Assembly (NCBI GenBank): GCA_020629965.1
Contig: JAHDCG010000028.1
Coordinates: forward strand, 23,187 to 55,448
Length of the DNA: 32,262 nt
Origin: Saprospiraceae bacterium
Lineage (GTDB): Bacteria; Bacteroidota; Bacteroidia; Chitinophagales; Saprospiraceae
Direction: 5' to 3'
The position numbers were made by a program, and so were the translations under genes. Below the pieces are notes generated by a model. That model was not told the origin of the DNA, made no database searches, and saw only the letters and a program-made list of their open reading frames with translations. This document shows positions 11,801 through 21,100 of the stretch, piece after piece (positions within the stretch are counted from its first letter, which is position 1; every line of letters begins with the position of its first letter).

Positions 11801-11857
11801 CGCAAGCAGTATTAAGAACAGCAACACGCATTTAAAAGTGTTGTAAAACTTGTTCAT
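5858..11857 (-). CDS. Secreted 1999-aa protein: cohesin-like domain, 13 Ig-like repeats, TSP3, dockerin-like C-terminal module
   Basis: The start at 11857 gives a clean signal peptide (MNKFYNTFKC, a hydrophobic core, then MSASAQ; residues 1-27). Residues 30-175 match the cohesin-like N-terminal domain of the neighbours (TLLFTFES.NGC, then NDPFNVPNNS and NPGN). One TSP3-type motif follows near residues 196-222. Residues 323 to about 1620 hold 13 repeats of roughly 95-110 aa. Each has a Cys-containing start, a central WQ.S.D.G..W.DL, Y.G..T..L.I..V.GL and a closing C.....A.L.V.GP, which is an Ig-like pattern common in Bacteroidota adhesins. Residues about 1625-1714 are TSP3 repeats. The last 285 residues (1715-1999) form a module shared with the 3021-aa protein, carrying two dockerin-like loops. 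No T9SS type A or B domain is recognisable. The role is inferred as a surface adhesin or scaffold; no enzyme motif is seen. Confidence 0.93.
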   Translation of the reverse strand: MNKFYNTFKCVLLFLILLAGGMSASAQTASSPGFKFKVQLMESGTQWGIYAMPANGYVPTASTQTATGAQVTLKITNTDSLHNITSVTGIWNSNPTFVHSPDEAPGFNYYSVGISNPANMDYTDSIETLLFTFESVNGCFEDLSIIDNYNDPFNVPNNSADNNPGNEFAVIDFGTSPNSFVNWVDNYNLEAWSCADCDMDGIPDAFEDTNGNGVFDAGDASDLCDVCDPIHVETAVMGDSIAICEAESVDLYIDIQGGWSPYDVTYTDGTNNIVVEDYVSGDPITVSPAATTHYSIVTILDDSGCEIAADSITGGALITVEGDIYFTDTSLPADVEQCGGSGTSFTATAANDGEGVLTYQWQYSNDGGVNYFNVLDGTNYSGINTATLVIDDVTGLHDYRFQCLIGTEACVFETSRQATLSVDGPLSIGTSPMDVALCGTDSHTFTAFAENTGTGSMNLQWQISTDDGATWTDLTDAAPYNGVTTLNLDISSVAGLNGNLYRMEVSSNYCTETYTDEALLTVTGPLTVTTPIADASQCAGAGALFFVEVDNPGNDGADAVNYIWQISTDSGTSFSDLANDTNYNGVFSSSLSIDDVTGLDGFQYQVLISTDECTQTVQGPAVLDVYGPIDFTANPDDTELCAGNATSFTAEAFIAQGTLAYQWQLSTDNGATWSDLTDTAPYSGATTQTLNVATTTATMDNYQYRVLAQTSECEDTASEEAVLRVEGPLTVSAQPVDVTECAGNSAQFSIAVDNPGSGTVEYRWQYYTGTAWVDLNNGPTYGGVQTNTLIIADVNGLNGNDYRVTFQTAECNVDESATVTLVTEGPIAVSADPEDFSACTGETASFSAAVSNAGAGTLTYLWQYSEDNGVNWTDITATTHGGIYSDFTATVLNVSDVTDRDLTQYRLTAETGECLEIASLPAVLFEEGPVTIDPSLPVDAAQCAGNSVIFNVGVTLENSGTLDYIWEYSTDEVNWTDVPNNEVFNGNNTDTLSISNVAGLDGYYFRAQVFTGECAATASPSAQLTVTPEVSVSNLDAQRIACADDLELYSVTVSEAAAEKQWQVSVDEGVTWTDLTDDGVNYLNTTSTSITIYDIPTAFNGNYYRLRVVPTLCDTLYTNSSLLVVEGEIGVSETIPAQTVCAGDGTSFSVTTTNPGAGTITHQWQFSTNGTDWFDLVNNTTYNGVTTDNMSITNVAGLNGLLFRDVVQSGACSQEISGVANLTVEGPITYANDAHPVDLTTCFTDGATFTSAPEITAGAAGTMTYQWQVSSDNINFADLSDGAVYSDVTTTTLTINDLTGLSGRYYRLATQSSVCDPVFSNSARLTVEGPVSFDVDGQPDDVVSCSGLGVTFDVQVSNPGEGNIEYQWQQSTDNGSTWTDLTNVTNVNGVTTDTLSIDDVLGYDDYLFRAVMTVGSCGTVISDPALLNVEGPLAITTDPEDVIVCSGDGATFTAAGTNGSGGGTDWTWEFSTNNGITWTTVPDASPYSGTDAATLNISDVAGLGGYRYRAVLGSDNCVGVPSAAAKLTVEGPITLSSLSDQDVCSNIDATFNVAVVNGGSGTLDLQWQVLPEGSSTWTDLSNNALYTGATTNNLYIDSVGLLNNYSYRLLATTSTCTVMSDQALLTLSQDTLGHCDFDLDGLDNDTDLDDDNDGLSDLTEIYISTSNDPDDYVYQFDTDTDNDGIPDGEEDADDDTIDNEEETDTDDSYDGDPLDPCDPIISPACVGVVLDLTVKLQGAMRGTNDGLMRDDLRAQGLIPLTEPYSSMTDLFTGEALFPHVGEGGGETITDSTAVLGVTGENAIVDWVFVELRSNLSLDSIIATRSALVQRDGDIVDTDGVSLLEFDSTQAGEYYVSVRHRNHLGVMSNDAGVMSPIVTEFDFTDTSYTALGAFPMYVTQDSTDRYMWMGDLNSDGRTIYSGPNNDNLILFSQVLLDAQNPSNLANFISAGYKTSDMDLDGRSIYQGPGNEQGSMLFEVIYSYPGNVNILTNFAINQQLP
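5861..6715 (-). other. C-terminal module with paired dockerin-like loops (protein domain)
   Basis: This codes for residues 1715-1999 of the 1999-aa protein. Landmarks are KLQGAM, G.MRDDLRA.GL.PLTEPYS, HVG.GGGET, NAIVDWVFVELR, TRSAL.Q.DGD, DGVS and VRHRNHLG. Two calcium-loop-like motifs follow: GDLNSDGRTIYSGPNND (Asp1 near residue 1910) and DMDLDGRSIYQGPGNE (near 1955). Each is followed by a hydrophobic stretch and an NPSN- or PGNVN-like segment. The D-x-[ND]-x-DG core and the duplication recall dockerin type I. The last acidic ligand is displaced by a GP insertion, so this is at most a variant. Confidence 0.75.
6998..10891 (-). repeat. Thirteen Ig-like protein repeats
   Basis: In the protein the repeat openings are phrases such as PLSIGTSPMDVALC, PIDFTANPDDTELC, PLTVSAQPVDVTEC and PLAITTDPEDVIVC, and each repeat contains a W at its centre. 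I count 13. The sequences are clearly related but not near-identical, which suggests old duplication rather than recent slippage. A pair of cysteines per repeat may form a disulfide in most copies. Boundaries are approximate. Confidence 0.8.
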
Positions 11858-12134
11858 AATTTTAAATAGTTTTCACGGAGTACGATGCCGAATATTCGTG
11901 CTCTAACCCCTTACAATTGGAAATGATTTCGTATCCCTGCGGGCAAAAGCCGGCCGGGGTTTCACGGGTGAAGTGAAACAGAAAGAGGGGTGTTATTAGT
12001 TTTTTTGTAATGTATTCGGTAAGTAAAATAAATTAAATAAGTTGAGCCGGAATGGTTTTTTATTTTTTCTTCTAAAGAATAAGCATAACAGTTTAAGTTA
12101 TTTGGTTTATTCTACTAAGGGAAGAAGGAAGCGT
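11858..12134. other. Intergenic gap between the 3021-aa and 1999-aa genes
   Basis: This 277-bp gap has no gene. It holds a small inverted repeat, GTTTCAC (11959-11965) with GTGAAAC (11973-11979) around a 7-nt loop, and an AT-rich tract at about 11998-12120. No promoter matching the Bacteroidota TTTG / TAnnTTTG pattern was found. It probably contains the 3' end of the upstream transcript and the leader of the 1999-aa gene. Confidence 0.5.
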
Positions 12135-15100
12135 TTATTCCGGTGTTTTCTCTAAAATAATGTAGTTATCCAATAAATTGATATTGTTCGGTTCCGACAA
12201 AATACCGTGAAACAAAATGTTACTCGGGTCGTTGTCGGGGCCTTGCATAATGACCTTGCCGTCCATGTCCAAATCCGTGGCGTAATAGCCCTGCACCACG
12301 TAATTGTACAGAATGTTTACGTTGCTCGGATGGGTCAAAACGTCGATTAAAATCGGGAATAAATCATTGTCCGGTCCCTGATAAATCACGCGGCTGTCCT
12401 GATTGAAATCGCCCGCCCACATTTGATATTCTCCGAAAATAATCCGCGCCGGATTTTCTCCGTAAACGGGCGTCGCAACATCGGTAAAGTCAATCTCCGC
12501 CGGAGTGCGCGTCAGCAGCAGAGGTAACTTTGTCGTCATGCCCAGGTGGTTGCGGTGTCGTACCGTGACGTAATAATATTGCGCTTGTACATCCGCAAAA
12601 AACAAGTCCGATACGCCGTCGATATCTTTCACATCTCCGTCCTTTTGCAAGAGGGCGGAGCGGGTAGAAATCACGGTGCCGCCGAGTAAAGAGTCTCGTA
12701 ATTCGACAAAAACCCAATCTACAATCGCATTGTTACCGGTCACGGTAAATACCGCCGGATCGACCGTTTCGCCGCCGCCGCCGCCGACATGGACATAATT
12801 TGCAAATTCGGAATACGGCTCGGTCAAAGGTAAAAGTCCCAAGGCCCGTAAGTCGTCTCGCATCGTGCCGTCACCGCCGTTTTGCAGCATGGCACCCTGC
12901 AGCTTTACTTTGGGTCGAACGGCAACGCCGAGACAAGCGGTACTCAATATCGGGTCGCAAGGGTCGCGCGGGTCGGTTTCGTTACCGTTGACAAAACCGT
13001 TTCGGTCGGCATCTTCCGTGCCGTCGTCAAAAGTATCGCCGTCGGTATCGGATGCACGCGGGTCGGTTTCGTCCGCAGTATAAATGCCGTCCTTATTTGC
13101 GTCTTCGATGCCGTCCGAAAGCAAATCGTTGTCGGTATCGCGGTCATAAGGGTGCGTTTCGCCCGGTTGATACATGCCGTCCGCATTGGTGTCTTCCGTA
13201 GCATCCGGTATCAGGTCGCCGTCGCTGTCGAAGTCATAAGGATTGGCAATGCCGTCACCGTCGGCGTCCACATCGACCTCCGAGTCGGCGTCGCCCATGG
13301 TACCGTCCGCATGACTTGTCCGGTAAGGACTGCTGTCCGTATCGGTGCCGTCGGTCGGTCGTCCGTGGTTATCCGAGCCGTCGGGTTCCGTGGTAATCAA
13401 CAAAAGCTGCTGAGCCGCATCGGAAAAACCGTCGCCGTTTGCATCGGAAAAGGCATCGAATTTGCCGTCGTGGTTAACGTCATGCGCTAAACCGCCGACT
13501 TCGGCAATGTCGTGAATACCGTCTCCGTCAGAATCAAGATCTAAATAATTGGGAAAATTGTCGTAATCGACATCTGCGAGGTAGTAAGCGGATCCGTCGG
13601 AGTTGACATCTTCAGGTTTTCCGTCGATTGTCGCGCCGTCCGCGTCCGTGTAGATAAGGGGAAAAGAAGAGTAATTATCGTGTAAACCGTCTTGATTATT
13701 ATCTGCAAATTCAGTGCCAAAGTCTATCTTTCCGTCGCCGTCCGTGTCGATTCCGCCGATTTCTATCAAATCGCAAATACCGTCGTTGTCCGAGTCGGTA
13801 TCGAGGTAGTTCGGAATGCCGTCTCCGTCCGTATCGAGGAGGTTGCCGGACTGCCCCGAAGAGTAAATATTTCCGTCGAAAGCAATCAGAGGGTCGTTCG
13901 GGTCGTCCTGCCCGTCTTCGCCGTCGTCGTCGCTGTCGTACAGGTCATGGTAGCCGTCCGCGTCCGCATCCGGCATAGAAGAAGCATCGCCCGGCGTCGG
14001 GTATTCGGGTATGCCGTCGCCGTTCGTGTCCGCGCCGTAAACTTCGATGAGGTCGGGTATGCCGTCGTTGTCGCTGTCTAAATCCAAAAAATTCGGAACG
14101 CCGTCTTGGTCGCGATCCTGCGCGAGACTCGTCGGGTCGAAGTTATCGGAAGCCGTCGCGTCGGCATTACTATCATCGGCATCGAAGCCTTCGGCAAAAC
14201 CGTCGCCGTCGTTGTCCCAGCCCGCCAGCAAAATATTATCTACCCTGCCGTCGCCCTGCAAGTCGATGAAGCCCGCCTCGACGGCATCCGGAATTCCGTC
14301 GTTGTCGGAGTCGGAGTCGCGGTCGTTGGGAATGCCGTCGCCGTCGCTGTCCCCTTCGGTTTCATCTGCGTTCGGAATGCCGTCGTTGTCTCGATCCAAA
14401 TCGTATAAATCGGGACTGCCGTCACGGTCGCGGTCGGCATTTTCATAAAGTGTAATAATTTGTTCGCGCACAAAAGAATTGCCGCAGTCATCGGTCAAAG
14501 ACCAAGTCCGCGTCAGGTAGCCCGTCGCGCAGTCATCGCCGTTTAGATTGACCAGATTATCGGTATAGACCGCCTGCAAATTTTCCGCACAGTTATCCGT
14601 TTCGTCGGTAACGTCTCCCGTAAGGGTGAGGTCGTTGCGGTCTTCATCGCACAATACGGTCACATCGGCGGGCGCGGTAAACAACGGATGAGCCGTGTCT
14701 TGAATATAAATGGTGTGATTGAGAACGGTGCCGTTGCCGCATTCATCGACGGTCGTGTAGCTTCTGACAAGATGACGGGTCGCGCAGTCGGCATCGTTGT
14801 CCGTTTCGACAAAACTCAACGGAACGTTGCTGTCACAGTTATCTGTCGCAATGAGTTCCGTACCGATGGTTAAAGGCGGTGGCACGGCGTTGCAATTTGC
14901 TTGATTTATCAGCGGCAAACTGCCTTCAATGACCAGCCAACCTACGGTTTCCTGCGCGTGCGCCCCGTCGAGATAATCCCATTCCTGTACGCTGACTTCA
15001 AAACTCGTCGGAGTGACGTTGCGTACTTTGACAACCGCGGCTTGATTGCCGTTGTAAGTCAAAGAATTGGCAATGACTACGGGGTTGTGATAGGTGAATG

Positions 15101-18100
15101 CCAAATCGACTGTTTTCCAATGGTGAGCCACCGAAACGGTTCCGCTTTCGCCGATAGTTTCGTCGTTTTCATCGGTAAAATTACCTGCCGAACCGACGGC
15201 AAAAATCGCCGTGGTTTCATCGCTGTGTACCGAATTGCTCTCACTGCTTTGTTCTTCCTGTATGAATAAATCGACCGATGCCGAGCCGGCACCGTTCATC
15301 CGTACCGCAGCCGGGTCATTGTCGATAGTCGATTGCATGGTCGTCAATAAAATCGGCGTTTGGGCAAACGTTTGTCCGTAATCGACCGGAACCCACGTAT
15401 TACCGACCTGTGCGGTCAAGGCGGAGAAATCCCCGGCACTCATCCCCTCCTCTATTGCCGTCCAGGCTACGGATTCGGGCTTGTGAATGCCGTCGTTGGC
15501 TTGTTCTTCCTGTAGTTTTATTTCAAATTGTGAAGAGACAACATTGCGCGTGCGCACGGTGACGGGTGAGCTTTCGTTGGTCGTTACTACCTGATTAAAA
15601 ATCAGCGGAGTTGTCGCGAAGTCAATCGGTAACTGTACGGTTTTCCAACGATGTGTGACATTTTCAATGACCCCCGCCACCATTTTTTTGCCGTTGGGCA
15701 AGGTGTAGATACGGAAAATGTCCGGCGCCGTAATGTCCGTAATTTCGACGGTTTGAGAAGCCGTTCCCGTATTGCCGCAGGCATCGGTCGCCGTCCAGGT
15801 ACGCGTCAGAGTGTAGTCGTGCAGGCTGCAGCCGTCGTCGCCCTGCGTGTTCGTTTCTTCCAAGCCGAGGTTAATACTTTGGCAGTTTTCGTAGGCAAAA
15901 ACGAAAGGTGCCTGCGGGATGACTTCGTCACAGAAGACCGTATCGGCGGGCGGCACGTTAAGCAATTCGGGAGCAATGTCATCCGAAAATTGTAAAGTCA
16001 CCGTCGTGCTTGCGCAGCAATTCGTATTGTCGTCGCAAAGTCGATAGGTGAATATTTCGTCGGAACAAACGGGACTGCCCGGGGTGTAAGTAAAATCACC
16101 GTTGTCTTGCAGAGCGACGGTTCCGTTGGCGGGTTGGTCGATGACGGTCAGCGTTACCGCGCCGAAGTTGCTGTCGTTGTGCGTTGCATTTTCCGCAAAA
16201 ACAAAACCGCTGCAACCGACCGCAAATACATCCGGCGTGACCACGGGAGCAACCGGCGCACTCACCGAAACCGCGCCGTAATCGTTGACGCAACCGCCCC
16301 CGGCGTAGCGAACGGTCAAAACGTAAGAACCTTCCGACAAATCGGTAAAATTCGTTTTATTGATATTTTCCCAAGTCGAACCGCCGTCTAAACTGACCTC
16401 GAAATCTTCCCCTTCGGGTACGAATGCCGAAATTTGAATTTCACCGTTTGCCGCGTTGCAATTTGTATTCGGAGTAACGTCCGCAGTTAATATTTCGGGG
16501 CGAGGACGAACCGTGACCGTCTCGGTATCGGTAACGGAACAGCCGTCGGTATCGGTAACGGTCATTTGTACATCGATATGCGTCGCCAAAGTGCCGGGCG
16601 GTACGTCGAAAGTCACATCGTGCGGACCTTTGCCCGTCAGATTTTGCGGAGCGGCATAAATACCGAAATTCCAAGTGTAATTCATATCCGAGCCTGCCTC
16701 CGCAGCGGCGAAGGTGTAAGTTTGGTCGTTGCACAAAAAGCCGGCGGCGGAAGTCGGAAAGGAAGAAATCTCGGCAATAATCGCATCGGTACAATCCGGG
16801 TCTTCGCAATCCGTCAGACCGTCTAAATCGTCGTCGTAACCGTTGTCACAGATTTCGGGGCAAGACGCGACGGTTACCGTATAAGTTTGGGTATCCTGAC
16901 ATCCGTCGGCGTCCGTGTAGGTCAGCAGATAGGTTCCCGCGCTGTTGACCGTTGCGCCGGTAAAACTGAAATAGGCGGCAGCGGTCGGGGTATTGTCCGT
17001 CGAATTATCGGGCAAAGTCAGGACAAAACTTCCCGACAGGGATGATTGTGCTCCGAGGTCGAAAGATTGCCCCGGACAAAGAGACACGGTGTTTTGGTCG
17101 AGCCAGGTGCCGTTGTCGATGCGGACACGCGGTTGCAGTACGGGATTGGCATTGACCGTGACGGTAAAATCGTCGGTATTCGTGCATCCGTTGCCGTCGG
17201 TGACGGTGACGGTGTAGGTCGTCGTCGCGGTCGGCGTCACGTTTTTATCCGAGCCGCTGCCCTGTCCGTTGCTCCAGGCGTAGGTGTAAGACCCGTCGCC
17301 CCCCGAGGCGGAGGCGGTCAGTACGGTGGTTTCGCCGCTGCAAATGACGCTTGCGGAAGTGTTGATATTTACGTCCAAGCCGTTAAAACAAACGGGGTCT
17401 TCGCAGTCGGTCAAACCGTTGCCGTCATCGTCGATGCCGTTGCCGCAGACTTCGGTACAGTCCGAAACCGTCACTTCAAAGTCTTGCGTCACACTGCACC
17501 CGTTCCCGTCCGTGTAGGTCATCAGGTAGTTACCCGCCGCAGCGGGGGCGGCATCGGTAAAGTCAAAAAAAGTGTTGCCGCTCGGGGTATTATCGACGGT
17601 GCCGTCGGGCAGGGTCAGACTGATGCCGTTTTGTAAACCGACCTGACTGCCGAGCGAGAAATCATCTCCTTCACAAACTCCGAGTACACTTTGATTTACC
17701 CAACCTGCGCCGTTGACATTGGTGTAAGGAGTGATGGCAGTAGTCTGCACGACATCAATCGTTAAACTGCCGACGGCCGTGCAGCCGTTATCATCCGTGA
17801 CAGTGACCGTATAAGTCGTGTTGACGGTCGGCGAAACCGTCTTACTGCCGCCCGTGCCCAACCCGTTGCTCCATGTGTAGGAATAGGGCCCGGTGCCGCC
17901 CGAGCCGTAGGTGTAGAGCACGGTATTGTCGCCGGCGCAGAGTGAGTTATCGGAAGTAACGACGTTAGAAGTCAGACCGGCAAAACAAGCCGGGTCGTCG
18001 CAGTCGGTCAAACCGTTGCCGTCGTCGTCGATGCCGTTGTCGCATATTTCTCCGCAATTCTCGGCGGTTCCTCCCGCGTCGGCGGGCGGATTACCACCGG

Positions 18101-21100
18101 TGATAAGAATTTTATCGAGCTGTGTACCGTTTTCCCGACCGGCGATTTCTATGGTATTGACACCTGCGGGCAGACAATAAACGACGGCTTCGTTGGCTTG
18201 ATTGCTGTCATGTACGCGCTGCCAAGTCCAATTGCCGCTGAGGGGAATGTCGTTAAATTTAATCCACTCTTCGCCGTTTGCTCTGACCCAAAAACTGTCG
18301 TCGTTTCCGTTAGCGGCTCGGGTACGCAGGTATATTTTGTAAGAACCCGCCGTAGTGATTTCGGGAGAAAAAACGAGGTGTTCCGCAGCGGCGGAAGCGG
18401 GGGCGTTGTAGTTATCGGTACCGTTATAAACGACATAATTTCCCTGCGAGGCCGTATTGTCGGCGACCGAACCGAAAACCGAGGGCAGATTACCGCAGTC
18501 GGGTTCTAAGTATATCTCGTCGGTTCCGACGTTTTCGCACAGTTCTTCGTCGCAGACTTCTTTCCAGGTGATGTCGTCCAAATTCAAACCGACGGTAGTG
18601 CCGCCTACGTTAAAGCGGAGGGCAACGGAATTATCGACGGTTTCGAGGGCGTCGAATTCAAAAGTAAAATTTTGCGGATTAACGGTTAAGTCCACATCCG
18701 TACTGAAAAATACGGGGAAGGGGTCGTAGTCGCCCTGTGCGGTGACGTTGACGGATTTTGCGGCATCCGCTTTTCCCGAAAAACCGAAACGGTAGCGTTT
18801 TCCGTTTTCGATGCTTAAATTTTTCTGATAAAACTGCGTGTGCCAGTCGGTACCGCTTGCCGAAGCGATGTCGATGCGGGCAGAGGCTTCGCCCGTCATC
18901 TGACCCGAATAATCGACGGAGAAGTCGGCCGCATTCCCTTGAAAATTGCTCAATTCGTAAGGGTATTTACCCGCATTAAATTGAGAATTATCTATTCTGT
19001 TGGGGCAGGAAAAGCAATCCGAGTCTTCGCTGTCCACCAAGCCGTCGCCGTCGTCGTCCGTTCCGTTATCACAAATTTCGCGACAAATACCGATGCGCAC
19101 ATCATCCACGGCTACCTCCGTTTTGCTGCCGTTGCCGATATCGGCCGCCTCGATGTAAAGATAAACGGTTTTGCCCGCGTGCGCGGAAATATCCACGCTG
19201 ACCTCCTGCCACACGGCACTGCGCACCGAGGGGTTTCCGTTTTCGGAAACGAAGGTCTGCAGGACGACATCGTTGGTTTTGTCGCGCAGTTGAATGTTCA
19301 AATAATCCGCAGCATCGCCGTTGGTGGCGTCGGCGTAATACCAAAAGAAATTCATATTGATGCACTCGGCACCGTCGGGCAGGCAGACATCGGGCGACTG
19401 TGCCGTGGCGGGGCCGCCGTCCAAATCTTCTCCGCTGACTAATCCGGTTGCCAAAACCCGACTTCCGCCATGGGCGGCTAATTCCATAATCGTACCGTCG
19501 CCGGTGCTGTAAGGACTCGGAATACCGATGAGAAATTCGCCGTCGCCGGCATTTCCGTCATTGCTCAGAGTCCAACTGTTGGGACCGTTCTGATTTTCAA
19601 AATTGGCGACGTATAACACCCCCGAAGTCGGTACGGAATAGCAGTCGGTACAATTTTCGTCAACCTGTCCGTTGCCGTTGTCATCGATACCGTTGCCGCA
19701 AATTTCGATATTGCAAGCCGTCGTCATTTTCAAAGACCAGCGATTGATGCTGCCGCCGTCTTCGGGGTAAGTATCCTGTACTCTTAAAATCCAGGTTCCC
19801 GTGACGGTTTCTCCGTCAAAATCGGAAAATGAACCCGCCGGTTGAAAATATCCTCCGGAGGCGGGCGGACAGGTAAAAGCGGATGCGGCAGCTTCGTCGT
19901 CTAAGTTGACGTGAATGTCATTTTCGCCCGCACAAATAGCATTTATCAGAGAGACGACTGTCCCTTCGGGGCTTTCGAGGGTGATTACTAAATCGTTGAT
20001 GTAGCTGTGAGTGATGTTGAGGTCGAGAATATTCAAATCGGTAATCGTACCCGACTCCGAAATATTGATAAAAGAAGAAACAGTACCCGTCTCGGCACTC
20101 GGAATATTTTTGGGCAGGTCGAAGGCCGCCGAAACCAGAGAAGAACAATCCGCGTCATAACAATCCACCAATCCGTCGTTGTCGTCATCTATACCGTTTG
20201 CGCAGATTTCGGGTGATTGTGCGCAGTTAATCGGTCCGGTCAAATCCCATTTATTGCCCGCTAAGGCGACTTCCGCCCCGTAAACAGCACCCGTATTTTT
20301 GTTGATACGGCGAAGCCCGTCAACACCCACGCCCGTGGCCCACAGTACCCCGTCCACATCGACGGCGAGTTGGAGATTTTCCAAGGCATTAGAATTGATA
20401 ACTTCGTAGGTGCCGATTTCGAGATAATATTTAAAAAAAGAAGAGGAAGAAGCGGCGTTTTGGTTGCCTACTCCGCCGTAAATAACAGTATAACCGCTTT
20501 CTCCCGAAACGATTAAATCGCCCCAGGAGGTGTCGTAATAAATCGGTACGTTCAAATTTACGGCGCTGCCGTTGACGGAGAGGCCGTCGAAAGCGAGACG
20601 CAAACGGTAGATTTTGGGGTAGCTTCCGGGGTTTCCGTTTTCCGTTCCCATGTACAACCAACCGTTGTAATAAGCACCGCCGCCGCTCGACAGCGACTCG
20701 CCGGCGGGTATTTGCCCCGCCAAATCGACCAAAGTGCCGTGTACTCCCGTCGCGGGAATCCAGTAATGTACTTTTTGTCCGATGCCGTAGTAAATGACGG
20801 AGGCATCGGGGTTGGCGGCCAGGGCATTGAGATTGGAAGTAGTGTAAGGCGAAGTTGTGACTACGGTTTGCGTGCCTGTGGTGAGGTTAAACTCCAGAAT
20901 TTGTCCGGCATCACGTGCTACATAAAGTATAGTTTCGTCGCAACCATCGAGGGCGGCAAACGAGGTGCCGACGGTATTATTTCGGTTATGGTTTAAGGTT
21001 TGCTGCAGTTCGCCGCAGAGAGTACGAAAAAAGGAAGGGTTTTCTTTCGCAGATAAAGAAATTTGCCCGGAGCATAAACACAGCAGGCCGACAAGAAGCC

